Below, one piece after another: positions 36,178 to 49,014 of a DNA stretch of 64,000 nucleotides. Under the pieces are notes generated by a model. The model ran no database searches, was not told the origin of the DNA, and worked only from the letters and a program-made list of their open reading frames with translations. Each line of letters opens with the position of its first letter. Position 1 is the stretch's first letter. Origin of the DNA: Chrysoperla carnea (taxonomy: Eukaryota; Arthropoda; Insecta; Neuroptera; Chrysopidae); NCBI RefSeq assembly GCF_905475395.1, contig NC_058338.1:7578935-7642934 (forward strand), given 5' to 3'. The position numbers were made by a program, and so were the translations under genes.

Positions 36178-37845
36178 CGAACCTCTAATAGTTTTCAAGA
36201 ATGTGGAGTCCTGGTCTCGGAATGAAGGACATAAGAGATAGCTAGCGAAAAACTGACTTCACAGCTAAAAAGAATGACCCAAAATTAGTGGGTTACAAAA
36301 AAAATTCCAATAAGATCGCATCAAATTTGCCTGTGTTATCAAAAAAATCAAATTTTTGAACTTGATGACGTCATCAAAATCCAAAAAATTTAATTTTGCT
36401 GTATCACATCTAAATTTTATCCAATTTTGATAAACCAAGTATGTAATCCTACTAAATTTGGGTCATAATTTTCAAATTTGTGATCAAAATAGACCTAGCT
36501 CTAATAGCTTTCAAGAATGTGGAGTCCTGGTCCCGGAATTAAGCACATAAGTGATAGCTAGAGAAAAACTGACATCACAGCTGAAAAGAATGGTCCAAAA
36601 TTAGTGGGTTTCAAAGAAATTTCCAAAAAGATCGGATAAATTTGCCTGTGTTATCAAAAAAATCAAATTTTTTAACTTGATGACGTCATCAAAATTCAAA
36701 AAATTTAATTTTGCTGTATCACATCTAAATTTTATCCAATTTTGATAAACCAAGTATGTAATCCTACTAAATTTGGGTCATAATTTTCAAATTTGTGATC
36801 AAAATAGACCTAGCTCTAATAGCTTTCAAGAATGTGGAGTCCTGGTCCTGGAATGAAGCATCTTAGTGATAGCTAGAGAAAAACTGACATCACAGCTGGA
36901 AAGAATGACCCAAAAATAGTGGGTTTCAATAAAAATTCCAATAAGATCGGCTCAAATTTGCCTGTGTTATCAAAAAAATCAAATTTTTGAACTTGATGAC
37001 GTCATCAAAATCCAAAAATTTAATTTTGCTCTATCACATCTAAATTTTATCCAATTTTGATAAACCAAGTATGTAATCCTACTTAATTTGGGTCATACTT
37101 TTCAAATTTGTTATCAAAATTTACCTAACTCTAATAGGTTTCAAGCATGTGGAGTCCTGATCCCGGAATTAAGCACATAAGTGATAGCTAGAGAAAAACT
37201 GACATCACAGCTGAAAAGAATGGTCCAAAATTAGTGGGTTTCAAAGAAATTTCCAAAAAGATCGGATAAAATTTGCCTGTGTTATCAAAAAAATCAAATT
37301 TTTTAACTTGATGACGTCATCAGAATCCAAAAAAATTAATTTTGCTCTATCACATCCAATTTTTATCCAATTTTGATAATCCAAGTATGTAATCCTACTA
37401 AATTTGGGTCATACTTTTCAAATTTGTAATTAAAATTTACCTAGCTCTAATAGGTTTCAAGTATGTGGAGTGCTGGTCTCGGAATGAAGCGCATAAGAGA
37501 AAGTTAGCGAAAAACTGATTTCACAGCTGAAAAGAATGACCAAAAATTAGTGGGTTTCAAAAAAAATTCTAATAATATCGGATCAAATTTGCCTGTGTTA
37601 TCAAAAAAATCGAATTTTTTAACTTGATGACGTCATCAAAATCCAAAAAATTTAATTTTCCTCTATCACATCTAAATTTTATCCAATTTGGATAAACCAA
37701 GTATGTAATCCTACTAAATTTGGGTCATACTTTCAAAATTAACCTAGCTCTAATAGGTTTCAAGAATGTGGAATTCTGGTCCCGGAATGAAGTACATAAG
37801 TGATAGCTAGCGAAAAATTGATATCACAGCTGAAACAACACACAA
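36178..37845. repeat. Satellite array, ~315-bp unit, about 5.3 copies
   Basis: Copies of the mark ATGTGGAGTCCTGGTC start at 36201, 36517, 36832, 37147, 37463 and 37766, giving periods of 316, 315, 315, 316 and 303; the last unit is partial. Each full unit contains the 16-base palindrome TTGATGACGTCATCAA, with TGACGTCA at 36366, 36681, 36997, 37312 and 37628. The array begins about 360 bases upstream of the start codon of the second ANL gene. Units differ by scattered substitutions and small deletions. No coding capacity. Confidence 0.95.
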
Positions 37846-39409
37846 CACACAATAAAGGCAGTAAGAAGAAAACAAACAAAATTTATTTTGAAATTGGTAT
37901 ATTTTAGTGAGAAATTTATCATACAACGTTGTATATAATGAATGACAAAATTTTTGTTTATAAATTAAAATGAGTCTACTATTTACAATTTGTTTTAAAT
38001 TTTAAATGTGAAGAATAAATAAAAAAATGATATAAAAAAATTATATGTGATCCAGGAAAAATATTTTGAAATTATTGCAAAATTTTAAGATGTCTCATGT
38101 TTCTACAAATTGGGCAAGATAATAATAAAAAAAACTATTAAAATTAATATATTTTATTAAAAAATTGCAATAGAAATCAAACATTTTGAACTGAATCACA
38201 CACATTTGCCTAAAACCAATCCCGTTACCAACTAAATAATACCCTAAAATAAGAATACTTAAAAAATATTAGAAAAGCATTTTTTATAAGTCTTATTTTT
38301 TTTTTTAAATGTAGTATAAAGTGAGTTTTTTCCGTTTGCAATCAATGTCCGAAGATCCGAACTGTATCAGTTTCATTTACTCAGCTTAAGTTTTTCAATA
38401 AGAACGATGGTAATTTAACAAAAAGCTGATAAAAGCCCTAATTAAATATGTATTTCTGTTGGGAAATGTATGGCATTCAACCGCAGAGTTTCACTCACTG
38501 GTAAAATGGTGGAGAGTGATTGATCGACTTGATTGATTGAACAAATTGATTGAACCGAGTATCGACAGGTATCGTGGGACACCCGGTGAAACTATGTTCC
38601 TATCGTTATCAATAAAGGAATGGTAATAATATTGTATTTAATAGACATTTTTTTATTGATTATTATCTTAAAAATATAAAGAAATCATAAAATCATTTAT
38701 CAAAGGCCATCTTTGAACAGTAATAAGAAGTATCCAAAGACCAGAATCACTTAAACAGTTTCAATTATGATTACATAGATGTCGTTTTTTTTTTGTTCAT
38801 AAACAAAATTCATTCCAGGAACTGGCGGATAATAAAGCCAATGGAACATACTGGACAAATTGAACGAAAAATACATAATAATAGAGCAAATTTTTGCTAA
38901 CTTTTAAAACAATCCGGATATTAAATGAATCGTAAAACTGCAAATGGAACAAACTCAATATCTTATTAACTAAAATTATAATTAAATTACATTCAATTTT
39001 TTTTCGATTTAATTATTTGAAATCTCTACATGAGTTATTCAAAAACATTCTCACAAAAAAAAAGAGTTTTCTGTGAGAATTAAACTCAGTAGAAAGAACA
39101 AATAAAATTTTAAAATTATAAATACAATTTTCTAATAAAAAAAACACACGGCGTTTCGGCGCTTGTACGATTTTTGTTGTTTGTTTGTAAACGGTTCAAT
39201 TTATAACCTAATTGTTTTTTGTGATTTAACACAAAAGGAACAGAATACAGGAAGAAATACCATGAGATTGCTGCCCAAAATAAAGTTTGAATAATGGAAT
39301 CTTAAATAAGGGTTCAAGTAATAAAGTGTCCAACTAAAAACAGAAAATAACAGTTCTAAAATTGAGAATGTCGCTTTTGTAGCAAAAGGTATTTGATGTG
39401 AACTTCTCA

Positions 39410-39840
39410 ATATTTCTTTAACAACTTGTTTAGATCTTGATCTTACTCTTATTGAACGCTTAGGCCTGGCAGTGTATCACGACTACTGCAGGAGCTGTCA
39501 CAGTGGTGAGGAGGAGGAGACAATGTCTCATCTTCTCTGTCACTGCCCAGCTTTTATCATGAGGAGATTATTAGATCATTAACGTTATTAGACTCTATGG
39601 TCTAAGTGTGTCCCACCCCAGGAGAGCCACTCTAACCTAACCTAACCTACTCTTATTACTTTGTGTTTGATGTGAACTTCTCTATCCTTCTCTAACAACT
39701 TGTTCAGATCTATATCGAACTCTTATTACTTTCTTTTAAAACTTAATCATTTGCTACAGTAGCGCCTCCAATTTTCTTCTTTTCGGTGGACACTTTTTAT
39801 TTACAGAGATGATTCTTCTTTTCTCTACCCTCCATAGTTT
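39410..39840 (+). repeat. Dispersed repeat interrupted by a LINE fragment
   Basis: Second copy of the 16770-16985 repeat, seen as AACAACTTGTTTAGATCT before the LINE and again after it, running to TTTTCGGTGGACACTTTTTA. The empty-site relative confirms exactly where the LINE entered. Confidence 0.75.
39454..39647 (+). mobile_element. 5'-truncated LINE fragment with CCTAA tail
   Basis: A 194-bp copy of the element at 786-1312, here in plus orientation: it starts at GAACGCTTAGGCCTGGCAGT, keeps the region encoding the Cys/His cluster, has an internal deletion, and ends ACTCTAACCTAACCTAACC. Target-site duplication TACTCTTATT is exact at 39444-39453 and 39648-39657. Confidence 0.9.
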
Positions 39841-40278
39841 GAATTTAACGCCTGTGTCCAATTTGATTGATCATCAGTAGCGTTGAAAGTTATAAAAATT
39901 TATATGGCAACGTTCTGCTGAATTCTGTTCCCTTTGATTCAAAATTTTTGTACCATTTATTTATATTTATATAAAAAAATTAATATTTAGGCACAATTTT
40001 TTCGCCACTATTGACGTGGCTGTTAGAGATATGTATAATTACTAATCTTAAAATTACGAGTATGGTTGAATTTTTTTTTTTTTTTTAAATTACGTATCAT
40101 ATAAATTTTGATGTTTGGAACGCAATCACAGAATTTTGAGAATTTAAATTATTTCTTAAAAAAAAGAGCACCTAATTATCTTAAAATTTTTTTTTTCCGT
40201 TTCAATTTCAACTACTAAGAAAATATTCTGTTATTGCACTTTTAAAAATTCATAATTTTTCGTTGTGTTTAAAATTTT

Positions 40279-43200
40279 TTATGGTAAATGTTTGCTAGGA
40301 GCCATCCATTTCTTCATGTAGTAACAGAATAATGTACTAATGTATAATAAAATAAGTAAGGCGCAGGTAACTCCTAAGGCTAGTACCGATGTTTTTGTAG
40401 GGCATGGTTCGATGATTGTAACTGTTTTATCTGAAATTACCAAAAAAAGCGATGTTAACAAGAGATTTTCAATTGTTTTTGATGTATTCAAGATTTCTTA
40501 CCATTGAATTCTGCGCTGTTGGTATTTCTGAAGAAATCGGCTTGTTTATCATCACCGAAATCGAGTACCAGAATTTCTTGGCTCAATGTCATATCTTCTT
40601 CTTTTTCATCATCTGTATCATTACTGACGGATCTCTTCTTTCTACCCCATGATTCAATTGATTCACGTCCCCATTCACATACAGCCTAAGATAAACAAAA
40701 GTGTTAGAAATTGCATCCAAAAATATGTACCGGGTGATTCCATGAAAAAGATTTTGCCATGAATGGAAAAAAATTTCTGTTTTTGATGGTAAAATACTTT
40801 TGTAGGGTGCCAACACAGTTAAGGATGTACGAGGACCAAGGCAATTTTAAATAAAAAGCTTGATTTTTTTAAATATGAAGTTGGACTAAGTTTACATCGC
40901 CAAAACTAAAACCGTTAACATAATAGTACTCATGATATGACGCAAAATAAAACGCATTTTGGGTCAAATGTAGTGTCAGTCACATATGGAATCACCCTAC
41001 CTATTAAAACGGTAAAAACTTACTGGTTCACATGGTCCCAAACAATATTTAACATTACATTGGAAGATAACGCCGTATGATTCTGTAAATCTGAATGCTT
41101 CGTAGACACTTTGTAATGCGTTACCATCGGGGGTGAATGCTGGGAAGATGCTTGGATCTACTGGACATCCTTCATCGTCAATTATTTGGAATGTGCTCTT
41201 TGAATCTTTAGCCATAGCAACACAACTTCTTGCAAAGATACCGTAAGGTGCTAGAAAAAAAAATTAAAAATTAGTGTTAAAATCCAATACTGGGTATAAA
41301 AAGTTTAAAAGAAATAAATGTATAATATGCTTACTATCTTCTGGGATTTCAATACGGAATGTAAGTTTATCTCCAATACGAACAGTTTCAACTTCACGAT
41401 TACGTGCATCCAAGATACGTATTTTTGGTGGTGGAGCTTCTGGTGCTGATGTAATGCTAATCATTTCTGGATCTCTGATTGGCATCATTCCGAATGTGAT
41501 GTTCTTTGATGACATGTCATACGTACATTTCACTTTGTAAATTTTATCAGCTTTTGTCATGACCACACTATGATGTTGTAAAACAACTGTGTTACTATAA
41601 ACTCCAGTCTAGAAATAAAGTTTACAAATTAGAATTAAATCTGAAATATCTTTAAAAGAATTTTCAAATTGCGAATACTTACCACAGATTGTGTATTACA
41701 ATCTTGTCCAGACATTGTAAGATCCAATCTGAATAAATCACTATTGATTACATCAATATTACAAGTTTCCGATCGACCCAAAGCGTAAATTCTACCATTG
41801 AATGGTTTGTTTGTACGGACTTGTACGGCAATTTTGGTATCTTTGCAGTTGACGGAGACTGAAAAATAAATTTTGTATTATAATGTGAGTGCTGATGTTT
41901 TTCGGAAACATAAACGAATTGTTTTTGAAAGCGAAAAAAATTGTTTTCACTCTCAAACGAGAATGAAGAAATGAGTGAAAGAATTCCATTATTTACCGAG
42001 ATAATGGATTAATCCTAAAATTTAAAAGGGATTGAATCTAAGAAGAGCAATTTAAGTGAACCTACTATTAAAGGCTAGCTCAACTCGTGCAGAATTCATC
42101 AGTGCGATACCCATGGCTAAAAACAGATTAGAGCAGAGGGGACCTGGTTGAAACAATATTTGAAGAAAGAATAAGTCTTAATAAGTATTAGAAAATTTTG
42201 CGATTTGTTTCAAAATGCCAATTGTAATCAACGGTGTAACTACGCATGGCAAAAGACCTCGCGTTCGTAAGATCATCCGCGTTCGTTCGTAATATAATAC
42301 TTCATAATGAACTTTGTGATCGATGGCGTGCCCAAAATATTGTGCCGCGTGCCATCAGTGGCACGTGTGCCATTGGGTCGTCTTCCCTGGGTTAGAGACA
42401 TAATATTAACAATAGTACTTTACTCTTTTTTTATTTATAGGCAATTTTCTTACAGATATGATATAAAAATTACATAAGGAACAAAATTAAATGTTGATAT
42501 TATTTCTCTTATCCTGTTTTTTTTTCCTAAGCGATACACTTTTAGATCGTGATTCTATTTTTCGTCAGTAGCCAATACGATAAGTTTGAAACTGAGAGAT
42601 AAATCATGGAATTTGATAAAGGAATAAGGAAGATATAGAAATAATATATACGATTTTTTGGACTTGAATTTTGGCTTAAAAAGAAGTGAACTTACCATCA
42701 TAACAGGTTCCAGTTTTGTCACAGTTTACATCACTACGAGTCAAGTTATTCAATGTGGGATCTTCAGTGGATTCAAAAACAACAGGCAGTGTATTATCAC
42801 CAAGACCAGTGGACGAAGAACTGGTTGCAGCCTCTAAAAATTCCAATGAATCATTGAAAAATTTTGTTACAAAAGTGAAATTACAGTTTTCAAGTACATA
42901 CTTTCACAGAAATTTTCATAGTATACTCCAATTCGTTCTCCATTATCAATAAGTGGACGTTCAGCATTCAAATATGTGCTAGGACCATCTGGTAATGATT
43001 TATGGTCTAAGTGGAACAATTTACAATTGTATTGTGTTCCAATTGGTGGACCTTTGTACAAGTATGAACGACATAAGAATTCATTTTCGATTTCACATGC
43101 TAAACGACATCCGGATTCACTGTTTACCTAAGTATTACGAAAAAGTTAGAAATTGTTTTCCAAACTGTAAAAAATACTTTTCCACTTACTTGCATTTCCT

Positions 43201-44195
43201 TGTCGGTGTAATAATGTAAGCCAGCATATTGCGCAACTTTGTCATCGGCAACACCGATTCGTGGAGTTTGATAAACACGATTTCCTTTACATGCTTGTGA
43301 ACCTTTTAAACATAAATTTTCGAAGTAATCTACACCTTGAGCATCGACAAATTGAACATATTGACCGGTAGTGCGACGATCTGAATCACTTAGTTGACAT
43401 TGAAGTGAAATGTAGTTGTATTCGACTGAACGGCAAGTAAATCGGTGCTAGAAAATAAATATTTTACTGTTTAATTATCTAAATTTTCGATTTATTTTAA
43501 ATGCCTCGAAATTTTTATGTATTGGTAGTGAGATAGTATATTTTATATAAAATTTGACTTATTTTCAATTGTTTACATGTAATTGATATAGTAAATATCA
43601 AATGAAATAAGTAAATATCAATATTTCTTAATTTTCTTGCGCGCTCTACTCACCTCATTAAGACATGCAGCTAAACAAGCTTCTTTAGTTGATGTATAAA
43701 TTAGAGCGTTGTCTAACCCACGAATCATTTTATTGGGAACTCGTTCAAATGCCCATGGACGCATGCACACATTCTCCGATCGAATTTGCATCTTTACCAT
43801 ATAATACATATTCACCGATCGCTGCGGCGATGCTGTTGGATTATTAGCTGACGTTTCATTTTGCAGCTGACACAACGTTTCTTGAACTGGCGTTAATGGA
43901 TTTACCACAAAACTATCGAACAAAATATTTAAATTAAAACATTTGCAAAATTTTGGAGAAATGTAAAAGCAAATATTTACCTAAATGCGCAAGCTTGACA
44001 ATCCGGTTCTTCCCGACACCATCCTTGGCATTCATACAATGAAAGATTCTTAACAGTGTAATATGTGGTACCTCGATAATCATAATCGGTTAATTTTTCA
44101 AAAGCTACACGCGCTGATACAATGTTGACACCAACAAATAATGCAATACATAATAACAGCAACGAGTTTCTAAATATCCTGTTATTTGGGTCCAT
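40279..44195 (-). CDS. PAN- and ZP-domain apical extracellular matrix protein (complete, 702 aa)
   Basis: Exons in transcript order: 44195-43981, 43912-43654, 43447-43190, 43127-42902, 42833-42696, 41858-41683, 41608-41335, 41250-41024, 40685-40502, 40430-40279; total 2109 nt. Residues about 10-28 form a signal peptide (SLLLLCIALFVGVNIVSA). Three PAN/apple regions follow (about 29-105, 121-210, 212-320), then a low-complexity Ser/Thr linker and a ZP domain (about 355-600; CKDTKIAVQVRTNKPFNGRI, EDTPYGIFARSCVAM, CNVKYCLGPCEP). RKKR at 606-609 is a furin-type site, followed by an acidic spacer, one transmembrane helix (about 667-691) and a short basic tail ending KHLP. The order matches insect cuticle-shaping ZP proteins of the nyobe/neyo/morpheyus and NompA kind; which ortholog is not resolved. 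Cleavage would release an ectodomain that polymerises on the apical side of epidermal cells. Confidence 0.92.
42515..42640 (+). repeat. Dispersed repeat shared with 63418-63540
   Basis: Intron 5 of the ZP gene. The two copies share a T-run, CTAAGC, TTAGATCGTGA, TTTTCGTCA, TAGCCA and CATGGAATTTGATAAAG (with substitutions) in the same order. Non-coding. Confidence 0.65.
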
Positions 44196-44285
44196 TTTTG
44201 GTTGATATTATTTCTGGAATAAAAAAAAAACAAAAATTAAAATTTTATTTTGATTGGTTATACATTTTGAGCATAGATTTATAGA

Positions 44286-44420
44286 TACTTTTCGCAAAGA
44301 CGTTCCCAAAAAAATGAGTGTATGAAAATATTTGAAACTTGGGAAAATTAGTCGAAAAATTTTTTGACATGTTCCACAGTTTTTTTTTTTCGATATACCT
44401 ATAAGCGTCAAAAAAAAGTA
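44286..44420 (+). repeat. GGGAACGTCC dispersed repeat copy
   Basis: Reads GACGTTCCCAAAAAAATGAG, then a TTTGAAACTTGGGAAAATTAG block and a TCGAAAAATTTTT block, as at 57655-57810. A lone GGGAACGTCCATAA follows at about 44588. Confidence 0.6.
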
Positions 44421-45219
44421 TGGGTTTTTGCCGAAAATTCGTTGTTTACAAAACTCAAGATTATTTTGTGGTTGTGGTCAAAAATTTGATTTGAAAACAA
44501 TATGATTTTATATTTTGGACATTTCCTAACACTTGTTGACTCTTGACATTACACGGTTTGAAGTTGATCCTAAGAAAACATGATTTTTTGGGAACGTCCA
44601 TAAATGTCTGGCTTATTTAAAATGGAATTTTCAATATAATTCAAGAAGTTATTTTAATTTTATGTAATTATTATTAAATTATCATAAAATACAATCTTTT
44701 GATACGTATTTATTCAAGTTATAAGAACCAAGAGTGATTCCACATCAAGAACTCAGGTCTTCATCTTTTTTATACGTAATTTTTTATGAAATAATTCAAG
44801 AACATTAAATTATAATGTGTACACATAATAAAATAAATATAATAATTAATCTTAAGAGATATTAAGATTAATTTAAAGAAGGTAAGGTAGGAAACTGCAA
44901 CATCAACGGATGAATGATTTAAATAATAATGGCATATACAGAAAAATTAGATTAATTTAATATTGAATTTTTACATTTGAAGTAAATAAATTATTGGTAA
45001 TTATAGGATATAATAACTGATATGTATGCATTCAGCACTGTTATTAACTATATTGACAGTAATTCTGTATAATAATATCGAAGCGAATGGAAGAAGCTAT
45101 TATAAAAAAGTTGCATGAAAAAACTCAATGGCAATGTCATTTGAAAAGTTTCATTCATAGTTAAAATAAATTTCTAAATGATCATAAATGAAAAGGCTTC
45201 TTATAGAACACTTAGTAAA

Positions 45220-45450
45220 ACAAATTTTGTTTGTATCTATGCATAATTATTACGATAATAAGTATAAAGTTGCCTATATACAAAAATTATTGACACCTAG
45301 AAAATCAAATTTTGATGGTAGCTATGCATAAACATTACAATAATAAATATAAAGTTGCCTAACAAAAAAATTATTGACACCTAGAAAATCAAATTTTGAT
45401 GGTATCTATGCATAAACATTACAATAATAAGTAAAAAGTTGCCTATAAAA
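45220..45450 (+). repeat. Short tandem array, ~84-bp unit, about 2.7 copies
   Basis: The mark CTATGCATAA begins at 45237, 45322 and 45406. Each unit also has GTTGCCTA and TTATTGACACCTAGAAAATC. Confidence 0.85.
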
Positions 45451-46194
45451 AAAAATTAAATTTTAATATTTTTATTTTTGAAATAGATAAAAAAGTTCAG
45501 ATATTCTTCTGAGAGAAAATTGGGACTAAACTTAGTATACCTTGTATATATTTCGTATGTACAAAGTGTAAAAATGGAATAAGAGGTTGTATGGAGATCA
45601 CAGTAAATTTTTCTTACTAAAACATATTTTAATTCGAAAATTTGTTTTTTTTTTTTTTTTCTAATTTGCAATTATTAAATCAATAATAATACTTATATAT
45701 CTAAATTGAAAACCACACCGGATAATTTACACCTAAATTACCAGTAAATTTACGTTTTGTGGCCACTTAAAATTTTTATTAAATAAAATTTAAAACAAGA
45801 TTAAAATAAAAAAATAATCTATTTAATATATGAAATCAATTTAAAAATTATTTATTTCATCTAAGCCGAATTGATTTTTGCTTATTGTATGAATAAATTC
45901 AAAATAATTTGTTCTCATTATGTTGTATTTATTTTTATTTTTTTTCAATTCACGAATTATATTGAAAAGAAATAACTGATCTGATTACTATTTAAATTTG
46001 ATACTATACCAAAATACACTTATTACTGGTGAATGACATTCAGTTTTTATTTTTGTTGTATCTGCTTGTACTTCCCATAAGTATAATTTTTTTGTAAGCA
46101 GATCATTATTGAAAATAAATTAACTTTGTTAAGGTTAGTTCTGTAGGCTAAAACATGCATTTAACTGCATCACTCTAGCCTTTAAAACTTAAGG

Positions 46195-46690
46195 AGATAT
46201 GCAAGGATTGAATAATAATAGGGATTTCAATAAAACTATATAAATACATTTTTTGATCAAAAAAAGCTTCCAAAATTCACAAAAAAATTTCCTACGTCAT
46301 CGGGCTTTTTATAATTATTTTATCGTTCAAAGTTGGCTGCAAAAATGATGAATCATATAGGTAATCTTTTTCAATTGGATATTTCTATATCAAGAAATCT
46401 AGAGAGTGTGATCAAAAACTATTTAAAATATTTAGACAATCTTGTAGTTTATAATAATACCATAAAAATATAAGGTTGTCGATGTTATAAAAATAAAATT
46501 CTAATTTAATAATGAGTTCATCGAAGATCCATTATTTGATGAACAGAGACGAATATAGTTAGAGTATTGATGATTGATGAGAGATATCTAATTTATCGAA
46601 TATATAAGCATCACTTGCACAAAATATATTATATATTTTTGTAGTTGCTTGGTATTGTAAAGCTAAAAATAACTCATAACTTGACTACAA
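46195..46690 (+). repeat. ~500-bp dispersed repeat, copy 1
   Basis: Nearly collinear with 51827-52290, through TTTCAATAAAACT, ATCGGGCTTTTTAT, CAATTGGATATTTCTATATC, AAGAAATCTAGAGAGTGTGA and TAAGGTTGTCGATG. Reverse-strand partial copies lie at 55915-56060 and 56340-56580. No coding capacity. Confidence 0.85.
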
Positions 46691-47565
46691 AGCATGTATT
46701 TGGTTTATGTTTTACATTTGTTTTTGTACAAGATTTCCCTTTTCATTCGTAACGACCAGGTCCCACGACCGCACCTTTTTGACAGTTCTGTCGCTTATCG
46801 TTCGTTACTCTAGTTTGAATTCATATAGTCATATTTGGTTGCTTTCTTGAACAAAACCTGCAGAGACTAAATAATGTCCTAGCTCACTGGGAAGTATTTT
46901 ACTCGATGATATAACTTAGGTTAGACATACGTTGGACTGTTAGAATCCACTTAATGCTTCATTTTAATATATTCAATTTTAACTTTATATTTAATTTGAA
47001 TTTAAGTTTAAGTTTAATTTTATTTTGAGTTCAACAGGAAATTTTTAAAATGCACATTTGGTATTGATTTTAATATCGAATCAAATACTTACACACTTGA
47101 CTAAATTAAATGTTTAAAAAATAAAAAAATTGAATTGAACAATGATGACTTTTTGATTTGAATACTTCTTCTTATTTGGCAGAAATTGAAAGTCAATGAC
47201 ATTTCAGTATGATTAAATTGAATTTATATTACCTATTATATAGGTACTTTAATTTTGTATGATTCTTATGGTCATTATTTTAAATCGTGCTAAATTGTGT
47301 GGTCTAAAAACGCGCAATATTCTTTTAAGTCTAAAAAAAGGGAAGATAATTGGTTCATTAAAATGGAAATATACTTGTGGTTAAAATATTTAACAAAAAT
47401 TTGGCTTTAAAATTTATAATGTATATCGATATCATTATTATTCAAATTCAATTATATTTTAGAAATATTTTTAAATTTTATGCCAATATAATACAAACGG
47501 CAGTCGTTTTTCCATAAAATACATTAAAAGTCATGAAATGAATGGCATTTGTGTGATATTTCTTC

Positions 47566-47963
47566 TATTCGTTGTGTGCGTAGTCATGGTAGGGACAATA
47601 AAATCGATACCAGCGCTTCCAGTGAAAAATTTTGGCGATAAAGAAGCCTGTTATGACTAATTTCCAATTCTTTACATGTTAATGTTATAGAAAATGTCAA
47701 ATTAAAATTATTGAAAAACACTAATTAATTACACTTAATGCATTTAAAAATTGTGAAAATAAGAAATCAAATTGCACAAATATTATTTTTCAAATGTAAA
47801 TTATCATAATTATTTATTTAAATTTGTGAGACAATAATATTAACTTTTCAATGTAAGTCATAAATGTAATCCATACAATTACATATATATGCATCCATAC
47901 AATTAAAGTAGTGTATCATTACCATGGAAACGCCTCCAATAAAACTCACACACGGTGCGAATA
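47566..47963 (+). mobile_element. TATTCG MITE, fullest copy (398 bp)
   Basis: The ends TATTCGTTGTGTGCGT and ACACACGGTGCGAATA are imperfect inverted repeats. The interior has GACAATAAAATCGATACCAG and GTAAATTATCATAATTATTT. Related copies: 56968-57236 (minus, internally deleted), 60946-61334 (plus), and the tandem pair 3213-3730. Confidence 0.8.
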
Positions 47964-47974
47964 AGTGATTTTCT

Positions 47975-48130
47975 CTGTTTAGGCATCGATATTTCAAAAA
48001 CTATGGTATATATCGAAAAATTTTATGCTTAATTTTCATATAAGTTTCCCGAGTTCAAATAGACTTCACGCTTAAAATTTGAAACGTAGGTCTCAAATAT
48101 GTTTATACACTCATTTTTTTTTGGAAATTT
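47975..48130 (-). repeat. GGGAACGTCC family copy without the GGGAACGTCC core
   Basis: Directly after the MITE: TTTAGGCATCGATATTTCAAAAACTATGG...TCGAAAAATTTTATGC, then a diverged right part. It matches 7216-7320 and, reversed, 57655-57810. Confidence 0.5.
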
Positions 48131-49014
48131 TTAATCACTATTATATCCTCTTTGATTGGACATAGCCCGAGTGCTCATAAATAAAAATTACTAGGGCATG
48201 GTCTTTGCTTTATTCCTTTAACAATTCCTTCAATGTTTAAATAAAATCACTTAAAAAAATCCTACCATTTTACATTTCTACAACTTCATGACGATTTAAT
48301 TTTAATAAATATAGTTTTTTGCGAGTCATTTGATATCATTGATTTTTCGTTAAATATTAAATCAATCAGTTGGAACGACCATTGCAATAATCTATTCTAA
48401 ATGCATCGATAAAAATTTAAAAATTCCATTTCCTGTACATTTTAAAATATCCAAAAAAATCAATAAAATTTAACCATAATAAAATATTATTGCATAAAAT
48501 TAAAAATAAAAATTTTGTGTCTTTTTTAACGGTAATTTTTTTTCTATTAAAGAGAATTTTTTTAAAGATGTATATAGCACCAAATGAATAAAAAGATTCT
48601 ATGCTAAGAAGTTTTTTTCATATTGATTAGTAATAAAATCAGTAGAGCATGAATTTTTGTTATATTTATTGAAAAGTTAGCTAATAAATTTTTATTTATT
48701 AACCAACTGGAATACTTTTTGTGTATTATTCGAATTTAAAAAAAAATATCATTTATATTTGCAGTAAAATGGAAAATAAAAGAAATTTTTAGATGTATTG
48801 TTGAATTTCTTTTGTATAAATTAATAAAGTGTTTAAAAAAAAATCAAAATTTCATGCAAAGGAAGAAATTTATTTTTCTTATTAATTATAGACAATCTTG
48901 CTGACATCTATTCGACAACGCCGCATTAGCAAATAAATTGAACGCTTTAACAAAAAAGCTTTAACATATTAAGATCAATGATCATCCATTTTACTTATTT
49001 TTAATGCAGTAACT

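Larger units (their letters stand above)
37846..40278. other. Intergenic region between ANL gene 2 and the ZP gene
   Basis: AT-rich and without recognisable genes. Its second half holds the repeat at 39410-39840 and the LINE fragment inside it. The 3' UTR of the minus-strand ZP gene should occupy the last few hundred bases. Confidence 0.6.

Noticed and set aside
36178-37845. CRISPR array
   Set aside because: Regular repeats, but units are 315 bp with no distinct spacers; this is a eukaryotic satellite.
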